Of a stretch of DNA of 64,000 nt, positions 11,281 through 21,835 are shown in pieces. The notes under the pieces are model-generated. The model was not told where the DNA came from. It saw only the letters and a list, made by a program, of their open reading frames with translations, and searched no databases. The DNA is from Cristatella mucedo (lineage: Eukaryota; Bryozoa; Phylactolaemata; Cristatellidae). The DNA is taken from assembly GCA_009760855.2 (NCBI GenBank), contig WPIO01000146.1, forward strand, positions 374,001-438,000, read 5' to 3'. Both the position numbers and the translations under genes were made by a program. The stretch's first letter is position 1; each line of letters begins with the position of its first letter.

Positions 11281-12030
11281 ATTCTTAAATTACTTTTGGC
11301 TGCATCCTCATGCTTCAGGCATAGTGTAAGCCGCTACAGACGCACAAAGAGTGGATGCAGATCAAGTAGGTCATCGATCGGTCAGCGCCTGTGGACTTTT
11401 GGTATCTGCCACAATGGTATACAGTAGGTAAATCAGAGCCATTTTTATTACCAACCTTAAAAGCTGTCTTCCTCCGCCACTAAAATATATTGGCTTTATT
11501 GCAAACATCACGAAGAAAATGTGTACCTACTGGAGCCCCTACCAAATTTAGAAAGCCGCTGTTTTTACTCGGCTTGGCTGCTCTCAGTTAACCTTCGAAG
11601 CTTTTGAGAATAGCACATTTATTCCCATCTACCATCGCTCGCAAGGAATAGAGGGCAGGATGGTTCACCCGCAGCCACGCCTTTTCTATAATGATCTACA
11701 ATGTCTAGAATTTGCGTACAGTAATTAGGCATTATGAATCTCAGCCGCTGCTTAATGTGACAAAGTTTGCAAGCATTAAATGTACGCTTGACCAAATCAA
11801 GGTAAATTAAGCCGAAGAGAACACCAGCGTAAAGCACGATTAACTCTATAACTTTTTAGAATTCTCCTGCTCTTTGGGGGAGAAGTACTTCTACCACATT
11901 ATCACTCAAAACGTTTGGTAGTTGACCAATTTTTATCGTAACTTGATGCGAGTAATTAGCCCCCCCTCAGCCAACGACCCGGGATATCCCTCGGGCTCTG
12001 AAATTCATCGGGCAACAAGGAACAATAGAT

Positions 12031-12064
<34 letters not shown>

Positions 12065-13994
12065 ATAACAGATAGCATTTATATAATATAATAATATATA
12101 GTATATAAATAACTATTTTAAAGATATTAATTTGTTTTACTGCTCATTATTGCTTTGCCAGACCCGATGTATCTCTTCAGACCATAAGTTTTGTAAACCG
12201 GAACTTATTGCCAGAGATAATATATATCGAAAAAGTACCCACTGCATTCAAACCGTGTTTAGAAATAAGCTGCTTTGGTTTGATTTAAGAGTAATATTTT
12301 TAAACCGTGAATGCACAATGCATTCATGTCGACTAAGAACAAGCAGGTGGCTAAATCCGTGTCAACATAAACGATGTTTACTTTTTTCACTTGCTTTTAG
12401 CCGCATTAAGTAACTAGTATAGGACATATCTAGCTACTAGTGATTGTAAAGCTAAACAGCTCTTGGTTCTTATCGGCTCCCCATGACATAAGCGTCTTCT
12501 CTTTCCCGCGAGCTTTAATGGCCTTTGACGACTTTAAATGGATTCGGTGGCAGAAGGACCGTCCTGAAATGATCGTGCTGAAAACACACAGTCTACGGTT
12601 TTGCAAGAACTGCAAAAAGCCATTAGGAATACGTAGTCAATATGCAGGACGTTTGTCGATAGCACGCACAAAGCTGCTTCCTGCGACAGTTACAGTAGCT
12701 AAAGGTATGTTATAACTCGCACAACAAGCGTCCTGAGACTGAATCGCTTCCAGCTTCTACTAGCAAGTGCTCAGCTCTGTGACTCCCCATAACAGCTTAT
12801 CCTTTCACCCAGAATCGGCTTATGCCCCCTTGTTTAATCGGCAAGTTGAGTTTAAATTTAGCTTCACAAAGGAATACTGGTCAATCGTATGCTGAAAGTT
12901 ATTACGCATTATACTATTACTGTAAGCACTCTTGAGATCAATGCAAGCGTCGCAGCTCACGGTTTATGATTAACGAACGCTGCTCCACCTTTCTGTACTA
13001 AGAGATTGTTTCAGGTTTTTTAACATGTTCCTCTATTTTTGAGCACTCTCGTGAGCCACTATGGCCCCTTTTAAACACTCTGAGCATTAGAGTAATATTA
13101 CTAGTGCTGTATTGCATTCCAGTGAGTAAACCCACTCTCAAGATTCTAATATCGTGCTAAATTTATGCTGGAAACGGAAATTATCTCTGTAATTTGCCTC
13201 TAAATTGCTCTCTTCCTTTATTGATTTGGTAACCTCCGCAACCTGGAGAAGGAGTTCCAGTGCGCCTTAAACCACCAATGATTGCTAGGCTTGTTTGGTA
13301 GAATCTAATAAACTGATGGAACTTAGCCAAATGTGGCGCTCATCAGTAGAAGTCATCCTCAAGGCTGCTCCTCAAAATGCCACTTGGACATGTCATGCTA
13401 GTTATAGCAAGAAGGGAAGTGAGTCGAAACACTGCGAACTAGAGCACGATCACAATGAAAGCAGAGAAAGATGAAACAGCTGCCGTAATATGACGGCGCG
13501 TTGCACCGCGAAGAAATTATTAAGAGGTGAAACTGTAAGAGCCTCAGGCCTGAGTAAAACCTGAAGACGTTCAGCCTGACAGCGATGGAGCGACAGCCAG
13601 AGAAGTAGATGCAACAAGCAGATGTCTAGGAAACGCCGCAGAAGCTAAAGAGTTTAACAGAAGTTAAAGTAATATAGGGGAGTCGAGGAGGAATGACAGT
13701 AGAAATTGCCGAAAGTAGTACAACTACAGAATGACGGAACGCTAGCCACGGCGGCAAGGAATATTAGTGAGAACAAGAATTAAAAGCGGCCGGAATGTAT
13801 ATGAATTATAGACAAACTAGGAAGTAAGAGCAGCAAGTGAGAGGCTTGTGAGATGCTAGCAGAAATCAAAGGTAAAACTGGTCAGAGAAAAAGGATGGGT
13901 AGCCGGAGCTAAAGCAAAGGACGGCGGCTAGAGTTCAATTGAGGCTAGCCGAGGCAGGAAGACTGACCGAACGGAGCGAGAAGGTCGAACCGCA
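11281..13994. other. Unassigned stretch
   Basis: No recognised gene. The 91-codon plus frame at 12440-12715 is the cleanest reading frame, with no known domain and an overlapping opposite-strand frame of similar length. The region 13390-13990 is purine-rich on the plus strand with many GAAG/AGAAG strings. A (TA)n run lies inside (separate entry). Confidence 0.4.
12030..12120. repeat. (TA)n microsatellite and AT-rich flank
   Basis: An uninterrupted TA dinucleotide run of about 28 bp at 12030-12057 is followed by ~60 bp of almost pure A/T. Probably a low-stability region; no gene function is inferred. Confidence 0.9.
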
Positions 13995-14942
13995 GGGGCA
14001 TATAGGAAGGAAGCAGCAAAACGAGTAGGTTGCCTTTCGAAAATTTCCAAAATGGTAACGGAAGACGTTTTGGGCAATGTTGCCGCTTGACAAAATTAAG
14101 CCGTCTTGCAGTGTGACAGAAGCATGACGGAATGACGGACTTAATCCTTTCATTTTTAGAGATTTAGTAGCTCATGTGATTCGTCCTTTGTGTGATTATT
14201 TGATCTGACCATGTGGTTGCAGCCACCAACCATATTTGCACGCTGACACTATGCATGTCAACTGTAATCATGTTAAGCTTGTTGTCATTGAGCGTGCGAC
14301 TACGAACTATTTGATCATGCTTCCTTTGTAGCAAATAGACGCGCCTAGAAAGAGAAACAGTTTCCAAAGGGTGCCGTACAAATTTACTATTATTGTTATT
14401 ATTTGTCTCACAGAGTGTCTTCCCAAACGTAGACTTTAGTACGTGTTAAACGTACAACTTGGCCAATTCTTTCACGTCGGCTTGATAATTGGAATGTGCT
14501 CTGCTCGAGTCGTGTACCTCAGTCTCATACCCTTTTCGATTTGTATGTATACCTCAGTGTCATACCCTTTTCGTTTCTGATAATGTGCACACCGATTGTT
14601 TCAACGGTATTTGAGAAATATCCTTGAGCGTGCTGGGCAGGGACATAACTCCCAAGCACTCCGCCATGCTCCAGGCTCGGCATAGGACCCTCAGTGCGGC
14701 AGTGACCTTACTTCGTGGTTGCCCGTCAACCTGCAAGCACTCGGTTTCCTCTTTGTCTATTCACGCCTCGTGCCCAAGAGATGCTTACACGACTGCTGCT
14801 AAATCAGTATGTGCGCTTGCCTGCCTGCGTGCAATGCAGCCGTCTCGTTAGCTGGGGCCTCGTCAGCATACTTGGGCACGGCTCACGCGAGCGAACCACT
14901 TCATTAGGACCGCGAAATCCTCGCTAGTCTGGGTAGGGGAAC
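13995..14942 (+). repeat. Duplicated segment, copy 1 (left flank of Gypsy-1)
   Basis: This ~950-bp stretch is repeated at 61990-63131 in the same orientation and order: AGGAAGCAGCAAAACGAGTAG...GGTAACGGAAGAC, a LINE-B tail, AACGTACAACTTGGCCAATTCTTTCAC, ATTTGAGAAATATCCTTGA and GCTCCAGGCTCGG. In both places it runs directly into a Gypsy LTR. Copy 2 has about 200 extra bases near 62540-62755. Similarity starts abruptly at about 13995/61990. The last bases before the LTR form a G-rich tract (GGGTAGGGGAAC) like a polypurine tract. Confidence 0.8.
14165..14405 (+). mobile_element. LINE-B 3' end, diverged subfamily
   Basis: Tail of a LINE-B relative inside the duplicated segment: GTGATTCGTCCTTTGTG, TTTGCACGCTGACACTATGCATGTCA, CGCGCCTAGAAAGAGAAACAGTTTCCAAAGGGTGCC, then an ATT-rich run. 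The same copy sits at the orthologous place in 62165-62405, so it predates the duplication. Confidence 0.75.
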
Positions 14943-15126
14943 TGTTTGGTCCGCCTCTCTTATCCACCCGGAGAGCTCTTCCGGTGGAGACAGCAGGCTC
15001 AGTTGCTTGCAGCAGTTGCTTACAGGCCCGCATGTCGAACGTGCGGCCCGGTTCCGGGTCTCTTAAATAAACGACACCTGCCTGAGCCGTCTTTATCTGT
15101 ACCCGACTGCCCACACAAAGTTAACA
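14943..15126 (+). repeat. Gypsy-1 5' LTR (184 bp)
   Basis: Begins TGTTTGGTCCGCC and ends TTAACA, giving TG...CA termini. It contains an AATAAA-type poly(A) signal (TTAAATAAACG near 15064). Boundaries were chosen because the 3' copy begins with the matching TGTTGGGTCCGCC exactly after a purine tract and ends in ATAACA. The sequence just after it (TGGAGGCTAGCTGG from 15128) occupies the primer-binding-site position; I do not assign its tRNA. Confidence 0.75.
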
Positions 15127-15990
15127 GTGGAGGCTAGCTGGATTTTTCGTTGTCCCATGGCAACCGGCGAAGGGTTCATCTCCTTTGAGGAGGAAAGGCT
15201 GGGGTTCGGCGATTACCTGGATGTGTTTGAACAGTACGTGCTGGCTCAGGATATTGCGGTAGATCGTTTTAGAGCCGGATTCCTGAGTACTCTAAGAGCT
15301 AAAGCATACGCGTTGCTGCTGCTGCGTAGCCTTGCATCGCCAACCAAGCCGTCGGATAACAGTCTGTTGGGAACTCAGGCTAGCACTCACTGACCATTCT
15401 ATACCCGTACCTCTGAAAATTGCTGAGACCTAAAAGTTCTACTGACGTCATTAACGACAAGATAAAACAGCGAGATAACTTTAAGCCGTCTTGCCTCTTC
15501 TGGCTCAGCACTGCGGATTTGACCAATTCTTGAAAAAGCTCTGCGAAACCTACAGGTATGCGACCTTTCGTGCAATGCTACTCGTCAGAGGCTATTGGGA
15601 GTTAAAAGTCTGGCACTTGATATAGTGTTAGAAATTGCGACAGCGGCAGAGCAGTTTCAAAAAGAGGTAGCATCGACGGAAAAGGGTTCCGAGCATTCGA
15701 CTGCCGAACCTTTGCTAGTTGAAAGGATGAGCGGACTGCACTCTAAGGTGAATATGCCTCTTGCGGCTACACGCACCCCGAACGGCGAAGGTGCCCTCAT
15801 TGCTTTAACATATGCCTCATCTGCAGGATTCACGGTCATATTTAAAGTGTGTGTAGAAGTAAAAATCGGCATGCTATGCGAGCGGCTGGAAAGGCATATG
15901 CCAGAGAAACAAATTCACAAAAATAAGCGGTCATCAGGAAAGTGTCAAACGACGTCGTTTTTATTCACTCTGCGAGAAGTACGACATACA
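15127..15990 (+). pseudogene. Gypsy-1 gag remnant
   Basis: Capsid-like polyprotein of Gypsy-1 in at least three frames. The first frame (15127-15393) holds GDYLDVFEQYVLAQDIAVDR, then a FLSTLRAKAYALLLLRSL block and SPTKPSDNSL. In Gypsy gags this segment reads YLERFEQY...KRAVFLSSIGSKAYxLLRxLVSPxKPxDKS. After a stop-rich gap with a RHQRQGE-type sequence in other frames, 15595-15730 gives LALDIVLEIATAAEQFQKEV, which matches the ALELAxAxExAxKxV region before the nucleocapsid. The zinc knuckle downstream is not intact. Gypsy-2 carries the same order at 63340-63950. Confidence 0.75.
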
Positions 15991-15994
15991 AAAC

Positions 15995-16318
15995 GTGAAT
16001 GATACGGGTCCATGTTATAGGAACGCCTATTCCATGGAATTTGACACGGGATCTACCATTTCTACGCTATACTTGCATGAGTATAAACGTTTCTGTCCTC
16101 ACCTCACCCTGGAGCCTACGAATATTACACTACTACCGTATGGTGGCGCGTCGGAGATATCTCCTGTTGGCATACTTCATTATCAGTCTGACTACCAAGG
16201 AAAGAAAGTCCAAGCTCGACTTTTCGTCCTTTCCGAAACCAACGTACTTCAGTTCGGCAGAGCACGGATGTTCGCTTTTGATCGCGATATCGGCAGGATG
16301 GTTTCTGGAATTTATTGA
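15995..16318 (+). pseudogene. Gypsy-1 aspartic protease domain
   Basis: Retropepsin domain of the polyprotein. The catalytic triplet is visible as Asp-Thr-Gly at 16043-16051 in the context MEFDTGSTIS, followed by a flap-like TLLPYGG region and VGILHYQSDYQGKKVQARLF, in keeping with retroviral-type proteases that act as dimers and cut Gag-Pol. The frame is open for about 107 codons and then stops at 16316. The usual LLGR after the second half of the fold appears as LQFGRARMF. The domain itself could be nearly whole, but the flanking polyprotein is broken. Confidence 0.75.
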
Positions 16319-16479
16319 CAGAGCATCGTGACTTAGACGGTCTTCTACAAAAGCATGAAGACCTATTATACCAGACGCTGGGTAAGTTCAGCTTCGTCAA
16401 ATCCAAGTTGCACGCTCGAGAAATTTCTGTACCCGTGCATATCAGGTATTGAACTGTGCCATTTGCTGTATGCTAGAAG

Positions 16480-17350
16480 GTAGAGGTGGAGCTAAACGAA
16501 TTGCTCTCTGAGGGGGTCATTTCGCGGGTCAAGCAGAGCGAATGGGCGACTCCAGTACTGAGGTAATTAAGCTCGACGGCTCGATCCGCCTCTGCAGGAA
16601 CTACAAAGCAATGCTAGACTCAGAGCTAATAGTAGATTAATACCCAATGCCTTCGATTGACGACTTGCACGATAAACTAAATGGCGGGATCTTGTTTTCA
16701 AAGCTGGACTTAATTCCGTGCATTTAAGCAGATCGAACTTGAGAAAGCATCAACAGTTTTTGTCTCGGTTACTACCTACAAGGGTGTGTTTAAATGCAAC
16801 CGTTTGCTGTTTGGCGTTGCTTCCGCTCCCACTATTCATCAAACGGCAATGAATCACCCACTGTCTGGACGGCCTGGTGCATCGTGCTATCAGGATGACA
16901 TTTTTGTAAGAGGGAAGGATTTAACTTCAAACGTGCATGATCTCGCTTTGGTGTTGGCAAAACTGCAAGGGGCTGGCCTCCGTGTAAGCAGAGAGAAATG
17001 CGCCTTCTTAAAACCATCTATTGTATACCTTGGACAAATAGACAAGAACGGCATAAACCCCACGGAAGATTAAGTGGCAGCCATAAAAAACGCTCCACCA
17101 CCAACAGACGTCCATGGCCTCCGGTCATTTATACGGATGGTGCAATACTATCACAAGTTCTTGCCCAACCTGATACAGGTCTAGCACCCCTTGTACGAAT
17201 TGCTTCAAAAGCAAAGCAGGTTGAACTGTTCACTGCCAACAGGCTTTTACAGAAGATAAGGAAATGATTATCTCTGAAAGTGTACTAGCAGCATACAATC
17301 CTAAGGAAATGCTCGTGCTAGCTTGTGACTCTGTTGTTATTGTCGCATGC
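16480..17350 (+). pseudogene. Gypsy-1 reverse transcriptase and start of RNase H
   Basis: RT fingers and palm in mixed frames. Around 16490-16700 the frame reads ELNELLSEGVISRVKQSEWA and then, after frameshifts, LDGSIRLCRNYKA-like and PMPSIDDLHDKL. The intact stretch 16786-17073 has FKCNRLLFGVASAP, the catalytic motif as YQDDI at 16888-16902 (usually Y-x-D-D), and AGLRVSREKCAFLKPSIVYL. Connection residues PPPTDVHGLRSFIRMVQYYH follow in frame after a stop. YNPKEMLVLACDSVVIV at 17290-17350 is the start of RNase H; the rest of RNase H is missing. Its role would have been copying element RNA to DNA, but it cannot be made now. Confidence 0.8.
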
Positions 17351-17487
17351 GATATCATAAAGAGGTCTAACCTGACGGCCGCTCGTCTTACCCTCGCTTA
17401 ACGACGTGACGAGCTGCAGCGTGGCCGGAGTTTGGCCGGGCTAGGAAAGAAATAGCCTTTTACCCCTGGAAATCTGATACGGAGTGA

Positions 17488-17847
17488 CCCAGCCGGACCA
17501 TGGCAACGTATTTACATTGATTTTACCAGGACGCTTGACAATCACTATTTCCCAATAGTTCTACATGCGTTCTCGAAGTGGCCCGAAGAGTTCCGCATGA
17601 GAAAGGCAACGTCTGGCACCACAATCTCGGCTCTGCGGACACTCTTTGCCCGATTCTGACAACGGGCGGCATTTCACATCTCATTATTTTTCTTGCTTTT
17701 TGCAAGCTAACGGCATCTGGCACTTCCTATCGGCATTATTTTCACCCACAGAGCAACTGACTTGCTATGTGCTTTGTACGCAATTTCCAGCAGGCATATG
17801 CAGCTAGTGCAGGTGATCCACAGAGGTGCATCAACTAGTTCCTGATA
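17488..17847 (+). pseudogene. Gypsy-1 integrase core remnant
   Basis: PAGPWQRIYIDF at about 17488-17525 carries the first catalytic Asp region, followed by DNHYFPIVLHAFSKWPEEFR with a frameshift. YRHYFHPQSN at 17730-17759 is the block that precedes the catalytic Glu in Gypsy integrases. The middle, including the second Asp (SDNG-type) region, is deleted or unreadable. The zinc-binding HHCC module that should precede the core is absent between RNase H and 17488. Confidence 0.7.
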
Positions 17848-18157
17848 AAATAATAATAATAATAATGCAATTTATTAAGCGCCTTCATAGAACTTAATCT
17901 CTTTCTAGGCGCTTTACATTTGCTGCAAAGGGAAATGCAATTGAATGGTAAGTAAAATCATGCTAGAAAAACAAAAAAAATGAATAATATGGTTAGGGGT
18001 GACATGCACAGGGTCAGCATGCAAATGCGGTTAGTGGCAGCTTGCACAGTGTCAGCACGCATAAGCACACGAAGGACAAATCTCAGGGACCCACTAAATG
18101 CTGTCCTAAATAGGTGTGTTTTTAAGTTCCTTTTAAATGTGGTCAGGTTAGGAAATA
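17848..18157 (-). mobile_element. LINE-B insertion nested in Gypsy-1
   Basis: A short 5'-truncated LINE-B in reverse orientation, with an intact (AAT)n at 17848-17866, then the hairpin and the 3' UTR as far as TTTTAAATGTGGTCAGGTTAGG. Gypsy polyprotein sequence lies on both sides, so this insertion is younger than Gypsy-1. It is one of the better-preserved tails. Confidence 0.85.
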
Positions 18158-18560
18158 CCACCCGTCTGAGAATGTTTCGACTGGGTCAACCCCATCGCAA
18201 TTACATTTGGGCAGAAAATTTCGGACATGCCTGGATCTGCTTTGTCCGAAGCTGAAGGGGCTGCCCTACCTTTATCTCCTGCTAGGCCTCACAGATATGC
18301 GAATAGAGAGGTGGTGTGGTACAGGAATTACTGCAACAAGTCAACCATTTTCTATAGAGGAACCATAAAGACAGCCAAGGGCAATGAGATGTATTGGGTA
18401 GAGCCAGAAAATGGTGCGGACTGCGTGATTCGTCACCAAAACCAGCTTGGCCGGGGAGATTCGATACCAAATTCTGACCAGGTGACACAGGGAAGGGGTG
18501 AGCAGGGCCCTAGAATACAAAACCTGCTACCAGTCAAGCAATGCTGGTGCTAATAATAAT
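18158..18560 (+). pseudogene. Gypsy-1 polyprotein C-terminus
   Basis: Resumption of Gypsy-1 after the nested LINE-B. The frame at 18300-18480 contains VVWYRNYCNKS, then FYRGTIKTAKGNEMYWVE and ADCVIRHQNQL. This matches the end of Gypsy integrases (V-x-x-R-x-Y ... G-x-V...G...Y-x-V ... R-H-x-x-Q-L), a chromatin- or DNA-binding C-terminal module. The open frames after 18490 are the element 3' untranslated part and have no known domain. Confidence 0.7.
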
Positions 18561-18882
18561 GCTTCAGCTGAGGCAGAAGCTGCTGACATAATCAGCAAAG
18601 TGCCTATTATAGCAGCAGAGAGTACCAGGACCAGTACGGACCTGCAGCTACACTTTGATACTGCTGGCAATAATGGAGTTATTACAGGTACATTAACAGA
18701 GATCCTGCGCGAACATTTGGAGGCAGACGTATCGAATGGTGGAGCTCGATTTGCTTGGGAAAGCAGTGTCATCGACTTAAGCCGACATGCACTGGGCATA
18801 GCTACCAGTATCAACCAAGGACACCGTCCTACGTACCTACGGGACTTTGTACGGTGAGACCGCCGCTTTATCGGCCACTATT

Positions 18883-18894
18883 GGGAAGAGAGGA
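18883..18894 (+). other. Gypsy-1 polypurine tract
   Basis: GGGAAGAGAGGA directly abuts the TG of the 3' LTR, the position where plus-strand DNA synthesis is primed. It fixes the 3' LTR start. Confidence 0.75.
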
Positions 18895-19075
18895 TGTTGG
18901 GTCCGCCTGGCTTATCCATCTACCGAGCGCTTTTGGTCGAGACAGCGACCCGCTTGCTTGCAGCAGTTGCATGCAGGCCCTCGTGCTGACCGTGCGGCCC
19001 GGTTCCCTCTCCGAAATAACCGGAATCTGCCTAAGCCATCTTGATCTGTGAGCGATTTCCGGCGCAAACATAACA
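18895..19075 (+). repeat. Gypsy-1 3' LTR (181 bp)
   Basis: Starts TGTTGGGTCCGCC and ends CATAACA. It shares CTTGCTTGCAGCAGTTGC, GTGCGGCCCGGTTCC and CTGCCTAAGCCATCTTGATCTG with the 5' LTR in the same order. Differences scattered along the pair show considerable age. Confidence 0.75.
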
Positions 19076-19346
19076 GGCACAATGCTAGCATTGCACAAAG
19101 ACCTGAAACTAGCAATGCACTGTCATTAATGACAGTACTCCATAATCCACATGCAGTGTCAACAGCGATTCTGTATCACGAATAGCTGAACAATGGTGCC
19201 AATATTACGGCCGATTAGGCCGGTGACTTCCAGCCGACTAGGAAGCCCGCTCTCAGAGCTAGAACTAACCGGCCGGCTGATCGTTGCTTTTAACGCATCT
19301 GGTGGATGTGAGGTCAAGAGAAGCGTTATATAGTAGCAAGGTCATG
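19076..19346. other. Unassigned spacer with small palindromes
   Basis: Between Gypsy-1 and the LINE-A. It contains two perfect short palindromes, CAATGCTAGCATTG (19080-19093) and ACTGTCATTAATGACAGT (19119-19136), and a CGGCCG/CCGGCCGG-rich patch near 19205-19280. No gene seen. Confidence 0.5.
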
Positions 19347-20339
19347 TAATGAAATGTATCTCTATCAGTAACTCCACAAAGTCATAAAGACCATGTGGGT
19401 GTTATGCAGGAGAGTTTTGTATAGCCCACTCACAGCCTAAGCGGCTTTCGGTACGCATTCGGTAGCCAACAGACTTCGTCTCACGCAACAAAGAGAAAGT
19501 GGGAAGCATAGCAGAGTTAGGAGTGCAGTTGAGGTAGTGAGTAGCATAGAAGTAGCAGTTCAGGACCGCTGAAAAAAGATGTGCTATAGTAGGCATCAGG
19601 AGAGTAGATGTCGTTGCGGAAGAATTGTGGAAGAGATTCCACAGTCTATGACCTGCAGAGCTAAAGCTTCTGTCGCCAACTGTTTTTAAGCGGAGGAATG
19701 GGACAGCTAATTTATTGTCCACACAGGACCTGAGGGCGCGAACAGGCTGAAACTGATGCAGCAGTTCAGCTAGGTATGAAGAAGCCAAGCCGTGGTGGGC
19801 CTTGTGGGTCAGCATAAGAACTTTGCTCTGTATCCTTTGCTCAACCGGCAACCATCCTAGCTCTTTCAGTGAGGGTGACACGTGCTCAAACCGCTGGGAC
19901 TTGAAGACCAGCCTGCAGCCAGATTCATAGTCCGCTGTAGTGGGATAATAGCTTTTTTTGGTAGCTCAGCCAAAAGGGAATTACAATAATCAAGCCGAGA
20001 CAAAACTAAAGAGCTAGTTAATTTTTTTACAAGCCACTGTTGGAGACAGCTTCTAATCTTGGATAGGGATCGGATGTGATGGCTAGCTGTAGAGGCAGTC
20101 TTCTGAATGTAGCTTTTGAAATTGAGGCAGCTGTCGAACACGACACCTAGATTACGAGCACGTGGTGAAGGTCGCACAATTGCATCATCTATTACAACAG
20201 CAAAGCTTTTTAATTCAGCCACACGCTTAGGGTGTCCTTTGAGAAGCAGTTCAATTTTATCGTCAGTTGATTTCAGGAAGTTTTCCGACATCCAAGATCG
20301 AATATCGGCGAGGCAAGCATTCGGTTTCTCAGTTGCTGC

Positions 20340-21265
20340 AGCTGATTCCGACGGTTTAAATGACAAATACAACTGAGTATCGTCACCATAGAAGTGATAT
20401 CCTATTCCATGGCCTTAATCACTTTTCCCAGAGGTTGCGTATAAATGGAGAACAGCAAGGGACCAAGTACTGACCCTTGAGGGACTCCACAGGTGACCCT
20501 CATCATGTCTGAGACCTGACCCCTACACGACACGGAGTGAACACGATCAGACAAGTAGGATTTAAACCACGCTAGTGCTTCGTCTGCCAGATCGATCGTT
20601 GTTCTCAATCTTTCAAGCAGAACTTCGTGATCAATGGTGTTGAAGGCAGCAGACAGATGTAGCAGAGCTAAGGCAGTCACATTCCCGTCGTCATTGCCAC
20701 GTAGAATGTCTTTGTTAACACGGAGGAGAGCAGTTTCAGTGGAGTGCTGCCTCTTGAATCCTGATTGAAATGTTTCTGACATTCCATTATTTTCAATATG
20801 TTTGACTAGCTGCTGAGCAGCAATTTTTTCAAGAATCTTTGATAAGAACGGGAGAAGGGCAACTGGACGATAGTTTGCTAGGACCTCTGTGTCTAATCCA
20901 GGCTTTTTAAGAATAGGTCTAACGATTGCCGATTTGAAGGCCTTGGGGACGACCCCTTTTCCCAAAGAAGCAATAAAAATCTTGGTGATGGCAGGGCTAA
21001 GTTGGTCTGCAAGTGAAGACCACAGAGATGAAGGTATAGGGTCTTCAGGAGACGACCTCTTTTTGCTAGATCTTATTAAGGCAGCCACATCACTGGCAGA
21101 AACTTCGGAGAACCTTTCAAGAAAGGTCACAGGTTGAGGAACGGTGATTGCTTTGGTCGGAGGGGGCTTAATAGAGGCACGAATATGCACAATTTTTTCC
21201 AGTAAAGAAGGCTGAAAACTTTTCGGCTGAGCCCTTAATATCTGGAGAGTCAGACCTGACAGCAT
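20340..21265 (-). pseudogene. LINE-A reverse transcriptase (broken by one frameshift)
   Basis: CR1/L2-like RT. In order on the minus strand: ANYRPVALLPFLSKILEKI (fingers), SGFKRQHSTETAL, LLHLSAAFNTIDHEVLLERL (first catalytic Asp region altered: LLHLSAAF where family members usually have LLDLSAAF), AWFKSYLSDR, CGVPQGSVLGPLLFSIY. A one-base deletion near 20412 throws the frame so that the catalytic box (YGDDTQLYL, about 20367-20393) falls in the next frame. Two changes at catalytic positions plus the frameshift make it inactive. The related copies at 43.6 kb and 55.7 kb read YADN and YADD at the same place. Confidence 0.85.
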
Positions 21266-21659
21266 CGGCCAGTAAATGGTTTACTGTCTTATAAATCTGT
21301 TTAGTGTCTGACTGGCAGGAATTCAGTTTTCTAATGAAGAAAGAAGCCCTGGCTTTTTTAAGCTTTCGGGTGTAAACTCGAAGGAATTCTTTAAAATTGA
21401 CTAAGTCTGCCTCAGACCCCGATTTCTTGAAACGACGTTCCAGCCTGTGCTTAAAACGGCGCATCTTAAGGAGTTTTTTTGTAAATTGAGAGCAATCTCG
21501 ACGACTTTGAACACGGATAGAGCGAACGGGAGCATGCTTGTCAAGAGCGCTCCTGAATGTCATGTTCATCGCATCAGTGAGGGTATCGATGCTGCCGGTT
21601 GAGTCTGAATGCAGATCAAGAAGGCCTGCATCACAAACAGATTTCAAAAACTTGTCCAA
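21168..21659 (-). pseudogene. LINE-A linker between endonuclease and RT
   Basis: Frame of 163 codons with MNMTFRSALDKHAPVRSIRV, a basic RRFKHRLERRFKKSGS segment and LNSCQSDTKQIYKTVNHLLA, matching the region between APE endonuclease and RT in CR1/L2 elements. It ends FFTGKNCAYSCLY and overlaps the RT frame by about 98 bp. The same overlap and the same terminal peptide occur in the copy at 42542-42838, so the frameshift is shared between copies. Confidence 0.8.
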
Positions 21660-21835
21660 GTCAATGCTCAGTCAGACAATAGACTGCGCGTCGACCGACT
21701 AAAACAACCCAATTGTAATTCTCAAATTGCAAAGATTAACGCTCATATAAGCTCTTCCAGGATGTCGACTTTAGGATGCACGCGAAATTCAGATCCTCTG
21801 TTACAAGTTGACTTTTCACGGTTTACAGAGACATA

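Larger units (their letters stand above)
14943..19075 (+). mobile_element. Gypsy-1 LTR retrotransposon, defective
   Basis: A 4.1-kb Ty3/Gypsy element in canonical order: 5' LTR, gag, aspartic protease, reverse transcriptase, start of RNase H, integrase core, integrase C-terminus, polypurine tract, 3' LTR. Every coding domain is recognisable but broken by stops and frameshifts, most of RNase H and the integrase zinc-binding domain are missing, and a LINE-B is nested at 17848-18157. The two LTRs are similar but clearly diverged, so the insertion is old. No target-site duplication is obvious at its ends (GGGGAAC versus GGCAC). Confidence 0.85.
19347..21672 (-). mobile_element. LINE-A, long copy, minus strand
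   Basis: A 2.3-kb LINE-A lacking its endonuclease. From right to left on the minus strand: linker (21659-21168), RT (21265-20402), thumb and C-terminal region (20372-19402), then 3' UTR ending near 19347. Frameshifts occur at the linker/RT join, just before the catalytic box and near 19870. The 5' end is cut at about 21672, where homology with the copy at 42340 stops. This is the best-preserved RT in the window. Confidence 0.9.

Noticed and set aside
12440-12715. 91-codon plus frame as a host exon
   Set aside because: Composition is protein-like, but the opposite strand is equally open and no splice signals or homologous family are recognised.
20402-21265. Functional LINE able to move
   Set aside because: Every copy is 5'-truncated and carries stops or frameshifts; no copy has a whole endonuclease plus RT.
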